A stretch of 64,000 nt of DNA from Gnetum montanum (taxonomy: Eukaryota > Streptophyta > Gnetopsida > Gnetales > Gnetaceae), in assembly GCA_015680685.1 (NCBI GenBank), contig MNCI01015631.1, positions 1-64,000 of the forward strand, in the 5' to 3' direction. The position numbers and the translations under genes were made by a program. Positions 38,300 through 49,379 of this stretch are shown in pieces. Position 1 is the first letter of the stretch, and each line of letters starts with the position of its first letter. Under the pieces are notes generated by a model that saw nothing but the letters and a program-made list of their open reading frames with translations, ran no database searches and was not told the origin of the DNA.

Positions 38300-39553
38300 T
38301 GATAAGCCCATCAATATCGACGGGTGTGGCTCAGTGATAACCTTTCATCCTCTGAGTCTCGTCTCCTACCTTCATTCCACACGCCACTACCAGTAAAGTT
38401 GCGGCCTAGCGCGTGCCCACACCTAAGGCACCCTTTGTCATTAGGGTTCCAAAGTCGTCAGTTACTCCTGCTACGCATGAGCAAATCTCTAAGTCAACGC
38501 CCCAATCATAACCTAACAAGAAAGGAGAAGGGCATATGATAGGTGACACATCCAAGGACCGACTTATGCTGGGGCTTCCAAAGCCTACACCCCTTGCATC
38601 GGTACCCTTGGCCCCACCTTCTTCTAAAAATGACGATGTTATGCAAATGCGGCCATCTTCTCCCTGCCTAAGAAAATACAACCCTCAACCAGAAGCTGTT
38701 CCACCCCGAGAAATCCATTTCCTAGGACGAATGGAAGAAGAGAAGGGTAACAAACAACCAGATCAAGGACATGATCTCCTTGATTCTTTTACGCAAGTCA
38801 AGCAGGCTCTCAAATAAAAAAAATATAACGCTGAGCCTATACGACTTGTTGATGACATCCCAAAAGCATTGTGAAGCCATGGTTCACATGCTAATGTCGA
38901 TAACGATGGGCGAAAACTTGTCGGTAGATGAAGAACAAATCCATTCGGTCATGCTTCCTCACACTGCTAAAAAAGTACAATCTCCCCAATTGACATTTCA
39001 TGACGAGTCCATTAAGGATGACCTAGAAAAGGGTCAGGTGAAGACAGTGCCCATGTTCATCACTATTCGTGTCGGCTAGTACAGAATCCGGAGAGTACAC
39101 GTGGATGATGGGGCTGCTACCAATGTCATCCCATTCCCTATAGTGGACAAATTAGGTTTGCTCAACTAGATCAATCCAATGACAATGACATATCTAAAAT
39201 CATTTAACAGGGTAAGAGTGCAAGTTAAGGGAACGATGCACATCAACTTCTTACTAGGGGATCAATTCTCCATAAACGTAGTGTTCATCATCGTCAAGGT
39301 GATGCCTGGCTTCAATGTAATCTTAGGGAGGTCTTGGTTAGCTCAATTAAGGGTAGTCTCATCACCCATTCATCAAGAAATTCACTTGCCCTATGTAAGA
39401 GGGGAAGTGATCATCCATGGTGATAAGATGACCACTCAAGCAGTTAATAATGTAGAAATGGAACAAGGGTCAGAGGTTGAAGTCCCCGAAGATCAAACCC
39501 CTATCCCAATAGTTGAACAAGCCAACACAGTGGCCAATGAAAGCTTAACTTAG
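38300..39553 (+). pseudogene. Gag-protease linker and aspartic protease of element B
   Basis: A Pro-rich linker (38536-38817) precedes the block starting MTSQKHCEAMVHMLM (38850). The protease core follows: TIRVG, a stop, then RVHVDDGAATNVIPFPIVDKLGL (active-site loop at about 39098-39135), then about 70 residues to FNVILGRSWLAQLRVV (39310). The tail is acidic (EVEVPEDQTPIPIVEQ). Stops fall at about 39079 and 39168. The loop has DDG where many plant gypsy proteases have DGG or DSG-like boxes; the later GRSWL box supports the call. Confidence 0.75.
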
Positions 39554-39752
39554 GCTAAACTACCCTTTCAGGGAGAAGATGGTAGCATAGAGGAATGCTA
39601 TAATAAGCCTCCTCACCTATATGTGTCGCCAAACCTAAAAACGATCAAGAAAAAGTTACAAAGCTAGCAGATGAATAAGTTAGCATAACATGTTGTATTA
39701 GTCCACATTGTTTACTATTATGCAATTTACGCGCTTCCTTGTGTCGCATTAT

Positions 39753-40236
39753 CCTTTTACGCTTAAGATGACGATGGCCCGAAATGGCCTTAAACTAGTG
39801 ATGGCCCGCCATGGTCTAAAACTTGCAAATGTAATCTACCCTTTTACGCTTAAGATGATGATGGCCCAAAATGGCCTTAAACTAGTGATGACCCACCATG
39901 GCCTAAAACTGGCAAATGTAATCTACACTTTTACGCTTAAGATGACGATGGACCGAAATGGCCTTAAACTAGTGATGGCTCGCCATGGCCTAAAACTAGA
40001 AAATGTAATATACCCTTTTATGCTTAAGATGACGATGGCCCGAAATGGCCTTAAACTAGTGACGACCCGTCATGGCCTAAAACTAGCAAATGTAATCTAC
40101 CCTTTTATGCTTAAGATGACGATGGCCCGAAATGGCCTTAAACTAGTGATGGCTCGCCATGGCCTAAAACTAGAAAATGTAATATACCCTTTTATGCTTA
40201 AGATGACGATGGCCCGAAATGGCCTTAAACTAGTGA
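39753..40236 (+). repeat. 87-bp tandem repeat downstream of protease in B
   Basis: About 5.5 units of 87 bp, each with two half-units of a GATGGCCCG..ATGGCC..TAAACTAG type plus a CTTTTACGCTTAAGATGA spacer. Because 87 is a multiple of 3, the array reads open as a 29-residue repeat (ARNGLKLV...ARHGLKLANVIYPF) within 39708-40274. The units differ at only a few sites. The protein reading has no known family and is probably incidental. Confidence 0.85.
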
Positions 40237-42327
40237 TTTTGCCATGGCCCCTCCCTCCACAACGTCCCGCGTAAATCCGTTGTTCATGGTTACCACACCC
40301 TTGACATTATCTAATACTAACCAAGTCCCACACTCGTCCCAGCTACATTTTCTCTCTTTAACTACCCTCCCAGGTGGTATCCCATCACAAATCATTCCTC
40401 AGTAGGTGCAATTACCTAATCCATATCATTGTGCACCTGTGCCCATGTCATCGTATGTACACGCTTTACCTACTTTACAATTACATACAACACCTACGTT
40501 CATCCTGACTCACACGACAGGGCTCGCCACTACAGCATGGTGGGTTCCAAACATGCCTCTCGCTGCGCATCCTATGCAGATGTCCTATCTCCCCCATCAT
40601 CAAAACTAGATTCTGTAGATGCCAAACCCCATTATAGGATCGTTGTCTATGCCCCCAGCCACACAAACAACGTATCCAATGGCACAGCTGACGGCGGACA
40701 CCCCTATTCCGCCATCCAGTGTGGCTTCTCCTGCCATTTCACAAATGACCTCTCCATCTACAGGTCTGGATCAAGCCTTCCAGCTTATTTAGACCCTTAT
40801 AGAGAAAGTTAAACGCCTCAAGGATGCCGGTTCTGACACAATACATGTCATGAATTTTTACCATGACGATCTTATTAGTTCGGTAGTGCCTGTTTTATCG
40901 TTACCTCCTGGGATGCCACTCCCCCATTTTATGAAATAAAATGGGGAAGGCAATCCCAATGCCCATTTAGTTACTTTCAAGTCAGAGTCATTGCTATTGC
41001 AACTATGGCCACACATTATCATTCATGTCTTTGCTATGTCCCTAACGGGTAAAGCTCTAGACTGGTATCGAGCACTCCCACGTGCTTCCATTTCAACTTT
41101 GGAGGAGCTGTTAACTCAATTTGTGACTCATTTCAAGTACAAACTGAAATCAGAAGTCACACTGGACTAGCTCATGGGAGTCAAGCAAGACCCGCTCGAG
41201 TCAGTTCAAAAGTTTATACAGCGGTGGAGCACCACCTTGAACGAAATCCAGGAACTCATTGCGGAGGCCCATTTGTTGGCAATCTTCAAGGGGGCAGTTA
41301 ACGACTTTATCAAGTCTAAGTTATATTACCTCGCTCCCCACTCCCTCAACCAAGCCTTTGCTTAGACTAAGAGCATCCAAGACGCGACAGAGGCTAGCAA
41401 AGATCCGACGTATGTGGTCTACAAGAATTCCCACAGCAAGGGTAAGGACAAAGGCAAAGCTACGACAACGAGAGTAGCAGCGGTTGCCGAGGGGGCCAAG
41501 AAGAAAAACAACAACAAAAAAAAATCTACGGAGCCTGCTGAGCCCATAACTAACTCAAACAATGCCAATCAAGAAACTCCTTCTGCCCCTGAAGCACCTT
41601 TGCAACCAAGGCCTAAATTTGAGCCTAAGGATCACTCAAATTATGTGGCTCTACCTGTAAAGCCTTCAGAACTTCTGAGGCAATTATTGGGAACTAGCCA
41701 CATCCGACACAAGAGGATGTCTGAGGAGGCTCTGAAATGCCACAGGCGCCATTGTGAGCTACTCAAGAACCCCTCCTTGGCCCAACCTAATGAACTACCA
41801 ATCCCCAAGAACTTTAGGCTGGATCGGTTTTGTGACTACCACCAATTGTCTGGTCATGACATGGATTACTACTGGGCGTTGAAAGATGACATTCAATGTA
41901 TGATCGATCAAGATGACCTGATCTTAGACAGTAGTAATTCGGTTCGTCTAGAAAACCAACCCATGCATGTGTACCAGGATCCGTTAAACATGAATAACAC
42001 AGGGTACATTATCAACGTAGTGGGTACAGAGGGCGATGACCAAGCACAGCCAAAGAAACCCTTTGTGTTGCATGTGCCTCCTTTCTTGCCTTAGATGACA
42101 AGCTAATTGACATCGACGGGTGTGGCTCAGCGACAACCTTTCATCCTCTAAGTCTCGTCTCCTACCTTCATTCTGCACCCCACTACTGGTAAAGCTGTGG
42201 CCCAGCCCATGCCCACACCTAGGGCATCCTTTGTCATCCGAGTGCCGAAGCCATCAGTTGCTCCTGCTACACATGAGCAAATCTCTAAGTCAACACCCCA
42301 ATCACAACCTAACAGGAAAGGAGAAGG
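40232..42327 (+). pseudogene. Duplicated partial gag inside element B
   Basis: A second copy of 36436-38531, about 95 percent identical by eye, without LTR, PBS or the N-terminal gag module. The left junction lies in the minisatellite and shares TGATTTTGCC with the donor; the right junction after AAAGGAGAAG enters the tail of the antisense gene. Longest frame 41414-42094 (Lys-rich segment, SGHDMDYYWALKDDIQ). The copies carry different stops: TAG at 41168-41170 here where copy 1 has CAG. It was therefore made before most decay of B, perhaps by template switching during reverse transcription. Confidence 0.8.
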
Positions 42328-42329
42328 TA

Positions 42330-45300
42330 AGGTCATCTCTCTCTTGGGAGATTCACTCACCATTACCTACTTTGCAAATTTGTCGTAGGCCCGAGTAGCA
42401 CCAATTACATTGAGAAATAGCTCATGAGTATGACATTCTACAGATACATCCTTATACCTCTGGCAATAGGCAGCATGTTCCATCTTATACATGTGTTTAT
42501 GATTTTTCTGTGCCTACCCCCACTCGTATACTTTGGCACTGTAATCCTTTCAGTCCTAATTTTTCTAGGCCAACAAATCCATTTGCAAATGCTATTCAAT
42601 TACTTTGCGGGTAGCCTTGTTTTTGCCTTGTATGGTCGACTAGTATCTAGCATAATCAATTACGGTCATACACCAACTACCATCTGAAGTGTCATGAGCC
42701 ATTAAGAACTCATTCCTTGACCTCAAATCTTGCAGCTTGATTACTTGACTTGCTTTCTCTTTCTCAAGTTTCTGGACCCTTTTCCAGAGGCCTTTGTTAA
42801 CGTGTCTACACTCCACAAGGATCATGCTGAGTATAGCGCACATTTACTTGCTTCATTGTATATATGACGAGGCACCCTGATGACCTCCAGAGGGAGTTCA
42901 GGCATAGCATCGACTTTAATCGCTTGTTTCAAGTCCCACTTAAGTCGAGAAGCTGTTATATCAACATAAGAAAGTATTAATTATAAGATGATGGAAAAAT
43001 AGAATAACATAGAGAGAAATCGCCATAGTTCAAATGCACCTATCTCAAGGTTGATTTGCCTTAAGTGGTCAATCATATCATTAACTACCCCTTCCATAAA
43101 AGTAAACTTATTCGGGGTTTCTATCCATGGTTGTAGGTGAAATGAGGAGGAAGACTTAGGATCCTTAGTATAAGTAGTGCCTGCTATGTAATAAGACATG
43201 TTAGCATTATGAAGAAGAGAAAATGGAGATGAGAAGTAACATAAATGACAGTGCAAAGCTCCTACTTAGTAAACCCTCAGGGGTGAGAGCGGGGGGATCA
43301 CCCATTAGCACATTGTCAAACAAATCATCAAACTCACTGTCCTCAAATTGTAGCCCTTCTTCCTCAAACTGCCTTAAAAGTCCGCTCAGGTTCTAGGACA
43401 TAGTCTGTAAAGGGTTCGTCTGTGGAGGGGGCTTCCTCCTCTGCGGCAGGGGCCTCCTACTCTGCAGTAGGGGCCTCCTCCTCTTCTTCCATAGCAGGGG
43501 CCTTTGCCTTAAGAGCCAAAACCTCTTCTTCATCTACTAAACATAAGCCAAAGTTAAGATGCTAGCCCAACATGTGTGAAAAAGAAAAAAAACTTAGCGA
43601 GCAAGACAGCTAAGGAATACTCACCAACAAGTGCAAATTGCACATTACGAACTTTGATCTATAATCTTTTGCCCCTTTCCTCGCTTACACATGGAGGCTC
43701 TTCTACAAGACAAGGCTTCTTAAGTTGCAACTTTGACTTCTCTATTTCTGCAATAAGGTATGCCCCCCTCACTTTGTTGCTAGTGTTATTGGGGGAGGGG
43801 GCCTCTCCAAAGCTATCTTGTGCATGAAAAGATGGTCCCACCCGATTCTTTGTCATTATTGAAAAGGACTTCCCGATAGCTTATGGAGGGTCCTAAGATC
43901 GGGTGGTGTGAAATACTTGGTAGATCCATGGCTTGGATATCTAGATACGATCCTATAACACCCAGATCCCATTCTCCTGGATCACCAAGAATTCGACAAA
44001 ATGCACATTGAAACGTGTGTCAAGTTTGTCATGAAGCTTAACCATTTCAAACTGCAAGCCTTCTGTGAGGTACCTAGCCAAATTACAATGTCTCTCATGA
44101 TCCAGGCCTGCTCTACCCTAATAATCTTTCCTTGGGTAAGTAGCTTGGGAAAGGTGCGAGCTCGAAAGACCACGTAAATCTCTTGGGCTACCTCTAATTT
44201 AACCTTGTTCATGTAAATTCCCTTGCGATCTTTGTTCGTCCCTAGCCACTCTTCTATGTCCCCTCGATGGTTTACATCTTTGCTAGTCTTCTCTCCCATA
44301 GGTAAACCATCAAAAGGGATGCTGAAAAGGTCTAAAAAATTGTTATCGGTAATTTCAAACACCACCCGCACATTGTGGGCTTGTGTGCGAAAGTGGTCAG
44401 CACTTTCTGTAAAAGAATCGACGCGGTGAGCATTTTCACAGCCGGAATGCTAGGATTTACTGTCAAAAAGAGGTCCATAAGCCCAACCTCCTAGACCTTC
44501 TAAACAATTGTGGCCCCATTGCATAGCCAACATTGTGACTCATCAATGTAACCATACTTAAAGAAGAGGTTGGCTTCATTACGGCCTGCAGTGATTACCA
44601 TAACCTCCTTGGACTTGGTTGCCACTACAATAGTCAAGAATAAAATTAGCCAAACAAATAACAAAACCAATCAATCAAGAGCACATGACAACAAATGCAT
44701 AACCTAACTCACCTGCTGTGAATGGCATAGGGAACGATGGTATTTTCACTAGAACTTCTTCTATGATGGGTACTTGACAAGATGTCCATTCGCCATCCAA
44801 CCACCCGAGTTCCTCACACTTCAAATAAAACCTAGCGTATTTGGTTGGATAGGTTTTAAATTTGGCCCCAAGTTATTCTATGACCTTAGCATACATGTTC
44901 TCAGTAGAAGAGAACTCTTGTAGGGTTGTTTGAGCCAATGCCAATGCCCCCTCTTTATCATGGAGGTCGTCCTTGTCAATTACAAATCTGGCAATCCATA
45001 AAACACGATAAGCATTCCAATGTATACAAGCTAAGAATTATAAAATGTCTAAGTATCTTCATAGGACTTACCTGCTAGCATAATAGACAGTCCTAGGTGG
45101 GTTATGTAAGAAGGTGCCCATATGGCGAGCGATGAACAATGTGTTGTACTTGTGATAGCACTTAAAGCCGGGCATGACCCAAATCCAAGATAGGAGTCTC
45201 AAGCCTTTTGGATGTTTACTTGAGCCCCTTGCGCCTTCCTTTTCAGTGGATCCATCGATCATGAATCTTAAGATAATTCAGTTCTCCCTAGGTAGTAACG

Positions 45301-46483
45301 TTTCAACCAGAGCACCTGCTATCTCAACTGATAGGTGTGACCGTATTATTACACTGAAATGATGCAATAGGAACTCCAAAAATTCCTATGTGCCTTCTCA
45401 GAGCCACACCATCTGATCCCTTACTCGTGCATGGGGAGGGGGAATATTAGCCACAGGGGCACTTAGGCAACTTAGAACCCCCACTAACTCGATTATGATC
45501 AAGATTGGTTTTAACATAACCCTGCATGGCACAATAAAAATATTAGTTTACAAATTTTTTTTGAAAACTTTTTCTGTATCGGTTACATTACTGTATAGCG
45601 TAGTAGCCCCTTGTACAAAAATTTTTTCTAAGCATGAGACATGACACTCATGGTACTATCAAGTGAACCAAATTTTTTTTTCAAGTATTCGTCCCATAGC
45701 GTGGTAGCTATAGTGTAATAGCGTAGTAGCTATGCCTTGCACGCATAGTGTAGTGTCTGCAGTGTAATAGCGTAGTGTCTATGCCTCACACCTGCAGCAT
45801 AGCAATGGTTGTGTCATGCACAACATAGCAACGTAATGACTACGGCCCGCACAGCATAGTGGCTATGTAACAACTATGCCTCATGTAGTGTAACAAGCAC
45901 CAAAACATGACATAGCTTGTTAGTTATGCTAGCAAAAGTGATATAGCCTAAAGAGAAACACAGAACGTTTGCAAAGCCCCTACCCTATTCCACCACGTAA
46001 AATGAAAAAGAAAAACCCCCCACATGTGCTACATTGCCCAGAATGTTCTAAACCCTTGCCTAAAACAAAAAATAATAAAAATAATAAAAACTATAGGTAC
46101 ATCGCCCCAATAGCAGTAATGGCAGCCATAGACACAGCGTCATGACCATGGTGGTAGTTACAATGGCAGTGGTGATAGCCACAGCGTAGCTGTGGCAGTG
46201 GACACTACCATGGCAGCAACACCCATGGCATAGTGGTCGTAGCAATCATGGCAACCAAGGTGTGGTAGCCATGATGGAGACAATGGCAACAATAATTTCT
46301 TAAAAACAAAAATACAACAAGAACAACAAAAATGTGTAACACAACCAAAGGCAGTGTAGCATCTTACCATGCAAACAGTGGCTCTTGTCGTTCTTCAATC
46401 CATGCTCTAGGGAGCCATCACAAGGTGCACTCCCCTTCATCCTTGGTGAGATCCTAATGTCTATGCTCACTCATGCGCACCAT
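42330..46483 (-). pseudogene. Unrecognised multi-exon antisense gene, copy B
   Basis: Function not recognised. It lies antisense to B, between protease and RT. Proposed exon 1 starts at ATG 46483 (MVRMSEHRH) and ends at 46368 with donor GTAAGA. Intron 1 is 846 bp. Exon 2 is 45521-45072 (LKPILIIIELVG, LHLSVE, STEKEGARGSS, KGLRLLSWIWVMPGFKCY), donor GTAAGT. Exon 3 is 44987-44713 (LHDKEGALALAQTTLQEFS, CEELGWLDGEW), donor GTGAGT. Exon 4 is 44624-43625 (DNNFLDLFSIPFDGL, HRGDIEEWLGT, FPKLLTQGKIIRVEQAWIM, FVEFLVIQENG, KVRGAYLIAEI), donor GTGAGT. Exon 5 (about 43540-43270) is acidic (EEEEAPTAE). Next is FTFMEGVVNDMIDHLRQI (43195-43010), then ESPKREMTL near 42340, where the gag duplicate cuts it. Several stops occur. 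Confidence 0.7.
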
Positions 46484-47046
46484 TGTCTTAATGTCAAACT
46501 TGGGCTTATCGGTGGTTATGTTGCAACTGCTACATTCTCTCTTTGAATCACGCTATGCTCTGGGCTATTAGCTTTGATGGTGAATATGATAGGTTTACCA
46601 TGGGTAAACTCCTATTTATACCCTTCAGGGTTACATGACATGTTACTATTTTGGGACATCCCATGTCCCGTGTGTAACATGGGACGTCCCATGTCTCGGG
46701 TGTGACACGGAACGTCCTATGTCCCACGTGTAACGTCGGACATCCCATGTCCCACGCGTAACGTCGAACATCCCATGTCCCACACGTAACATGGGACACC
46801 CCATGTTCCTTGTAGCATAGCATATAAATGTCCAAAAAAATGTTTAACATTTGATTCAACCCCTCATTCTATAAGCACAGTGACGATTCGCTATGACCTT
46901 AAATTGGTAATTTTGAAATAAATTTTTGCATGGTCATGATCCGCTAAGACCTTAAACTAGAAATTTTGTAGCATGACATAATTACCTTGCATACATTTCA
47001 CTTTATGTTGCTATGTTGAGTAGGTATCACTTGACGTCTTTTTGTT
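46484..47046. repeat. Spacer between antisense gene and RT in B
   Basis: It holds four or five units of a palindrome-rich repeat (GGGACATCCCATGTCCC type, about 43 bp apart) at 46630-46810, immediately upstream of antisense exon 1. Two copies of the shared minisatellite kernel follow (GACCTTAAACTAG, 46880-46965). The repeat could carry promoter elements of the antisense gene; that is inference from position. Confidence 0.55.
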
Positions 47047-48690
47047 TTGCTTATTTTTGTAGGCGTTCTTAGGAAAATGGCTACACATGATTATCTCCAT
47101 TTGCCCTTAATTATGATAGGACCCCATGGAAGATTTATGAGACGTTTGAACATAGAGCTTGTAGACTTCAAACCACCCCCTTTTGACATCAACATAGCAT
47201 CCTTAGAAACATCCCTGGACTGGCCCGAACATCTGGTCCAAGCATTAGACTTAGAAGTTGACGATGTAACTGAGGATCCACTTATCGAAATTCCTATGAC
47301 TACATCTAAAGGTGAGGCAAGAACATTAAAGGTTAGCTCTCTACTAGAGCCACATGTTCAACAAAATATCTCTAAATTCCTCCATGATAATATCAAAGTG
47401 TTTGCATGGTCGTATGAAGATATGCCGAGTATAGACCCACGCATAATACAGCACAATATCATCCTAGATTCATGCATCAAACCAATCAAACAAAAAGCTC
47501 GCAAAATTAAACCAGAAATTGCATTAGCTGTGTGCGATGAAATCACTAAGCTTTATCAAGCTAGGTTCATCCGAGTGGTCGATTATGCAAACTAGGTATT
47601 AAACATCATAGTTGTCCCTAAGAAAACTAGGGGCATACAGATTTGTATAGACTTCTAATATTTGAATAAGGCAACCATTAAGGATGATTTACCATTGCCT
47701 AGTATTGACCAACTTGTCGATACTACAGCTGGCCATGCCTTACTATCCTTCATGGATGGATTCTTGGGATACAATCAAATTCGCATAAACTTAGAACATC
47801 AACTGGCCACTACCTTCATGACCCCTTGGGAAACCTTTTGTTATATGATGATGCCCTTCGGGCTAAAAAATGAGGAGCAACATATCAACGAGCAATGATT
47901 TACATTTTCAGTGACTATCTTTTGGAACAATTAAATGATTATGTGGATGATATAGTGGTTAAATCTAAGAAAGCTCTTGATCATGCAAATGACCTGAACC
48001 TGGTCCTTCAACGTTGCTGTAGGCATGACCTTTGCCTGAATCCCAAAAAATGTGTCTTCGGAGTCAAAACTGGATGCATGTTAGGCTTTGTAGTGTCAGA
48101 AACGGGGATACGAGTAGATCCTGATAAAGTCAAAGCCATTGTTAACTTAGCACCACCTACAAACCTTAAGGAATTACATGGGTTGCAAGGCATGGTACAC
48201 TTCATACAAAGGTTTATCGCAAGGCTAACAGATAAATTGCATCCAATGCAACACTTTCTTAAAAAGGGAGTCAACTTTGAATGGACAAACCAATGCCAGG
48301 AAGAATTTGACAACTTAAAAAAGGAAATTTTTCATCTTCCTACTGTCTATCCTCTACAAAGAGATAAGCCTTTTTACATTTATCTTGCCACTTTAGACAT
48401 GTCCATTGCTGGTTTGCTCTGTCAAAAGAGGGATGATGGTTCTGAAATTCCTGTCTACTACTTGAGTCATGCATTGATAGCTTATGAAGCAAAATACAAT
48501 GATGTAGAAAAAAATTTCCTTGCTTTAGTATTTGTGCTTAAAAAAGGAAGGCATTATTTGTTTCGTAGCCAAGTAAATATCATCTACAAAAATAACATAC
48601 TTAGGGCCATTACAACCAATACATACGAAAGTAGCATGATAGCTCGATAGAAAGCCATAACTACAGAATTTGACCTACATTATGTAGTGT
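47047..48690 (+). pseudogene. Reverse transcriptase and RNase H of element B
   Basis: The open frame 47047-47595 carries the linker and RT N-terminus (VQQNISKFLHDNIKVFAW, SYEDMPSIDPRIIQHNIIL). After a stop, the fingers and palm read TTAGHALLSFMDGFLGYNQI (47725). A one-base frameshift near 47870, after PFGLKN, moves the reading into 47895-48650, which has the YVDD active site (47940-47951), LNPKKCVFGVKTG, FEWTNQCQEEF and the RNase H part (YIYLATLDMSIAGLL, YYLSHALIAYEAKYNDVEKN). The domain set and order are Ty3/gypsy. The enzyme would copy element RNA to DNA; here it is broken by at least two stops and the shift. Confidence 0.85.
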
Positions 48691-49330
48691 AGTCATCTAC
48701 AAAGGGTTAAGCAATAGCTACGCAACTTACGGCTTCACCCACCAATGACCAAGCAATAATAGAACTTGAATTTCCAAACAAACACATTAGGAGCATAAGC
48801 CCAGTACCTACAGATTTTGAAGTCATGCTACATGTTGATGGTGCATCAACGACATAAGGTGGCAATGTCGCTGCTATCCTCACATTTCCCTCCGAAGAGA
48901 TCCAACCTTTTGCATATCACTTCACGTTTCTTTTCACAAACAATGTATCAGAATACAAGGGTCTCCTTAGGGGCATTCTAGCAGCTCGAGAGTCAAGAAT
49001 CCAAAAATTAGCAATTTGAGGCAATTCAAAATTAGTCATTAACGAAGTCACAAAGGTCTACGCCTGCAAGGCACAACATTTATAGCCTTACTTGGATTTG
49101 GCAAAATACTTACTAAAGCAATTTGCAACCCCAGATGTGCAATATGTACCCTGTAATGAAAACACCATAACGTGCTACCACACATGTTGGTTACCTTACA
49201 TGCTTCAATACTAGAATGCACTAACCTTATCATTCACACACCAAACATAGTATCTATAAGTGCGGCACATGCCTGAGAATGGTATGACGATGTTAAGACA
49301 TACCTTCAACATGGTGAGCCTCCACACGGC
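48690..49330 (+). pseudogene. Second RNase H of element B
   Basis: HVDGASTT (48834), then NNVSEYKGLL (48945), then GNSKLVINEV (49020), then YVPCNENTIT (49145). These are the boxes of the archaeal-type extra RNase H of Tat elements, here with Asn in place of one Asp and the last Asp box lost to a frameshift. Stops include those near 48858 and 49019. Confidence 0.7.
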
Positions 49331-49379
49331 TTAACACCTGCCCAAAAGGACACAGTACGAAAACAAGCACGGCAGTATG

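Noticed and set aside
46158-46370. Cys- and His-containing frames near antisense exon 1 of B
   Set aside because: They come from a low-complexity GGCAGCCATAG-type repeat in intron 1; no domain pattern.
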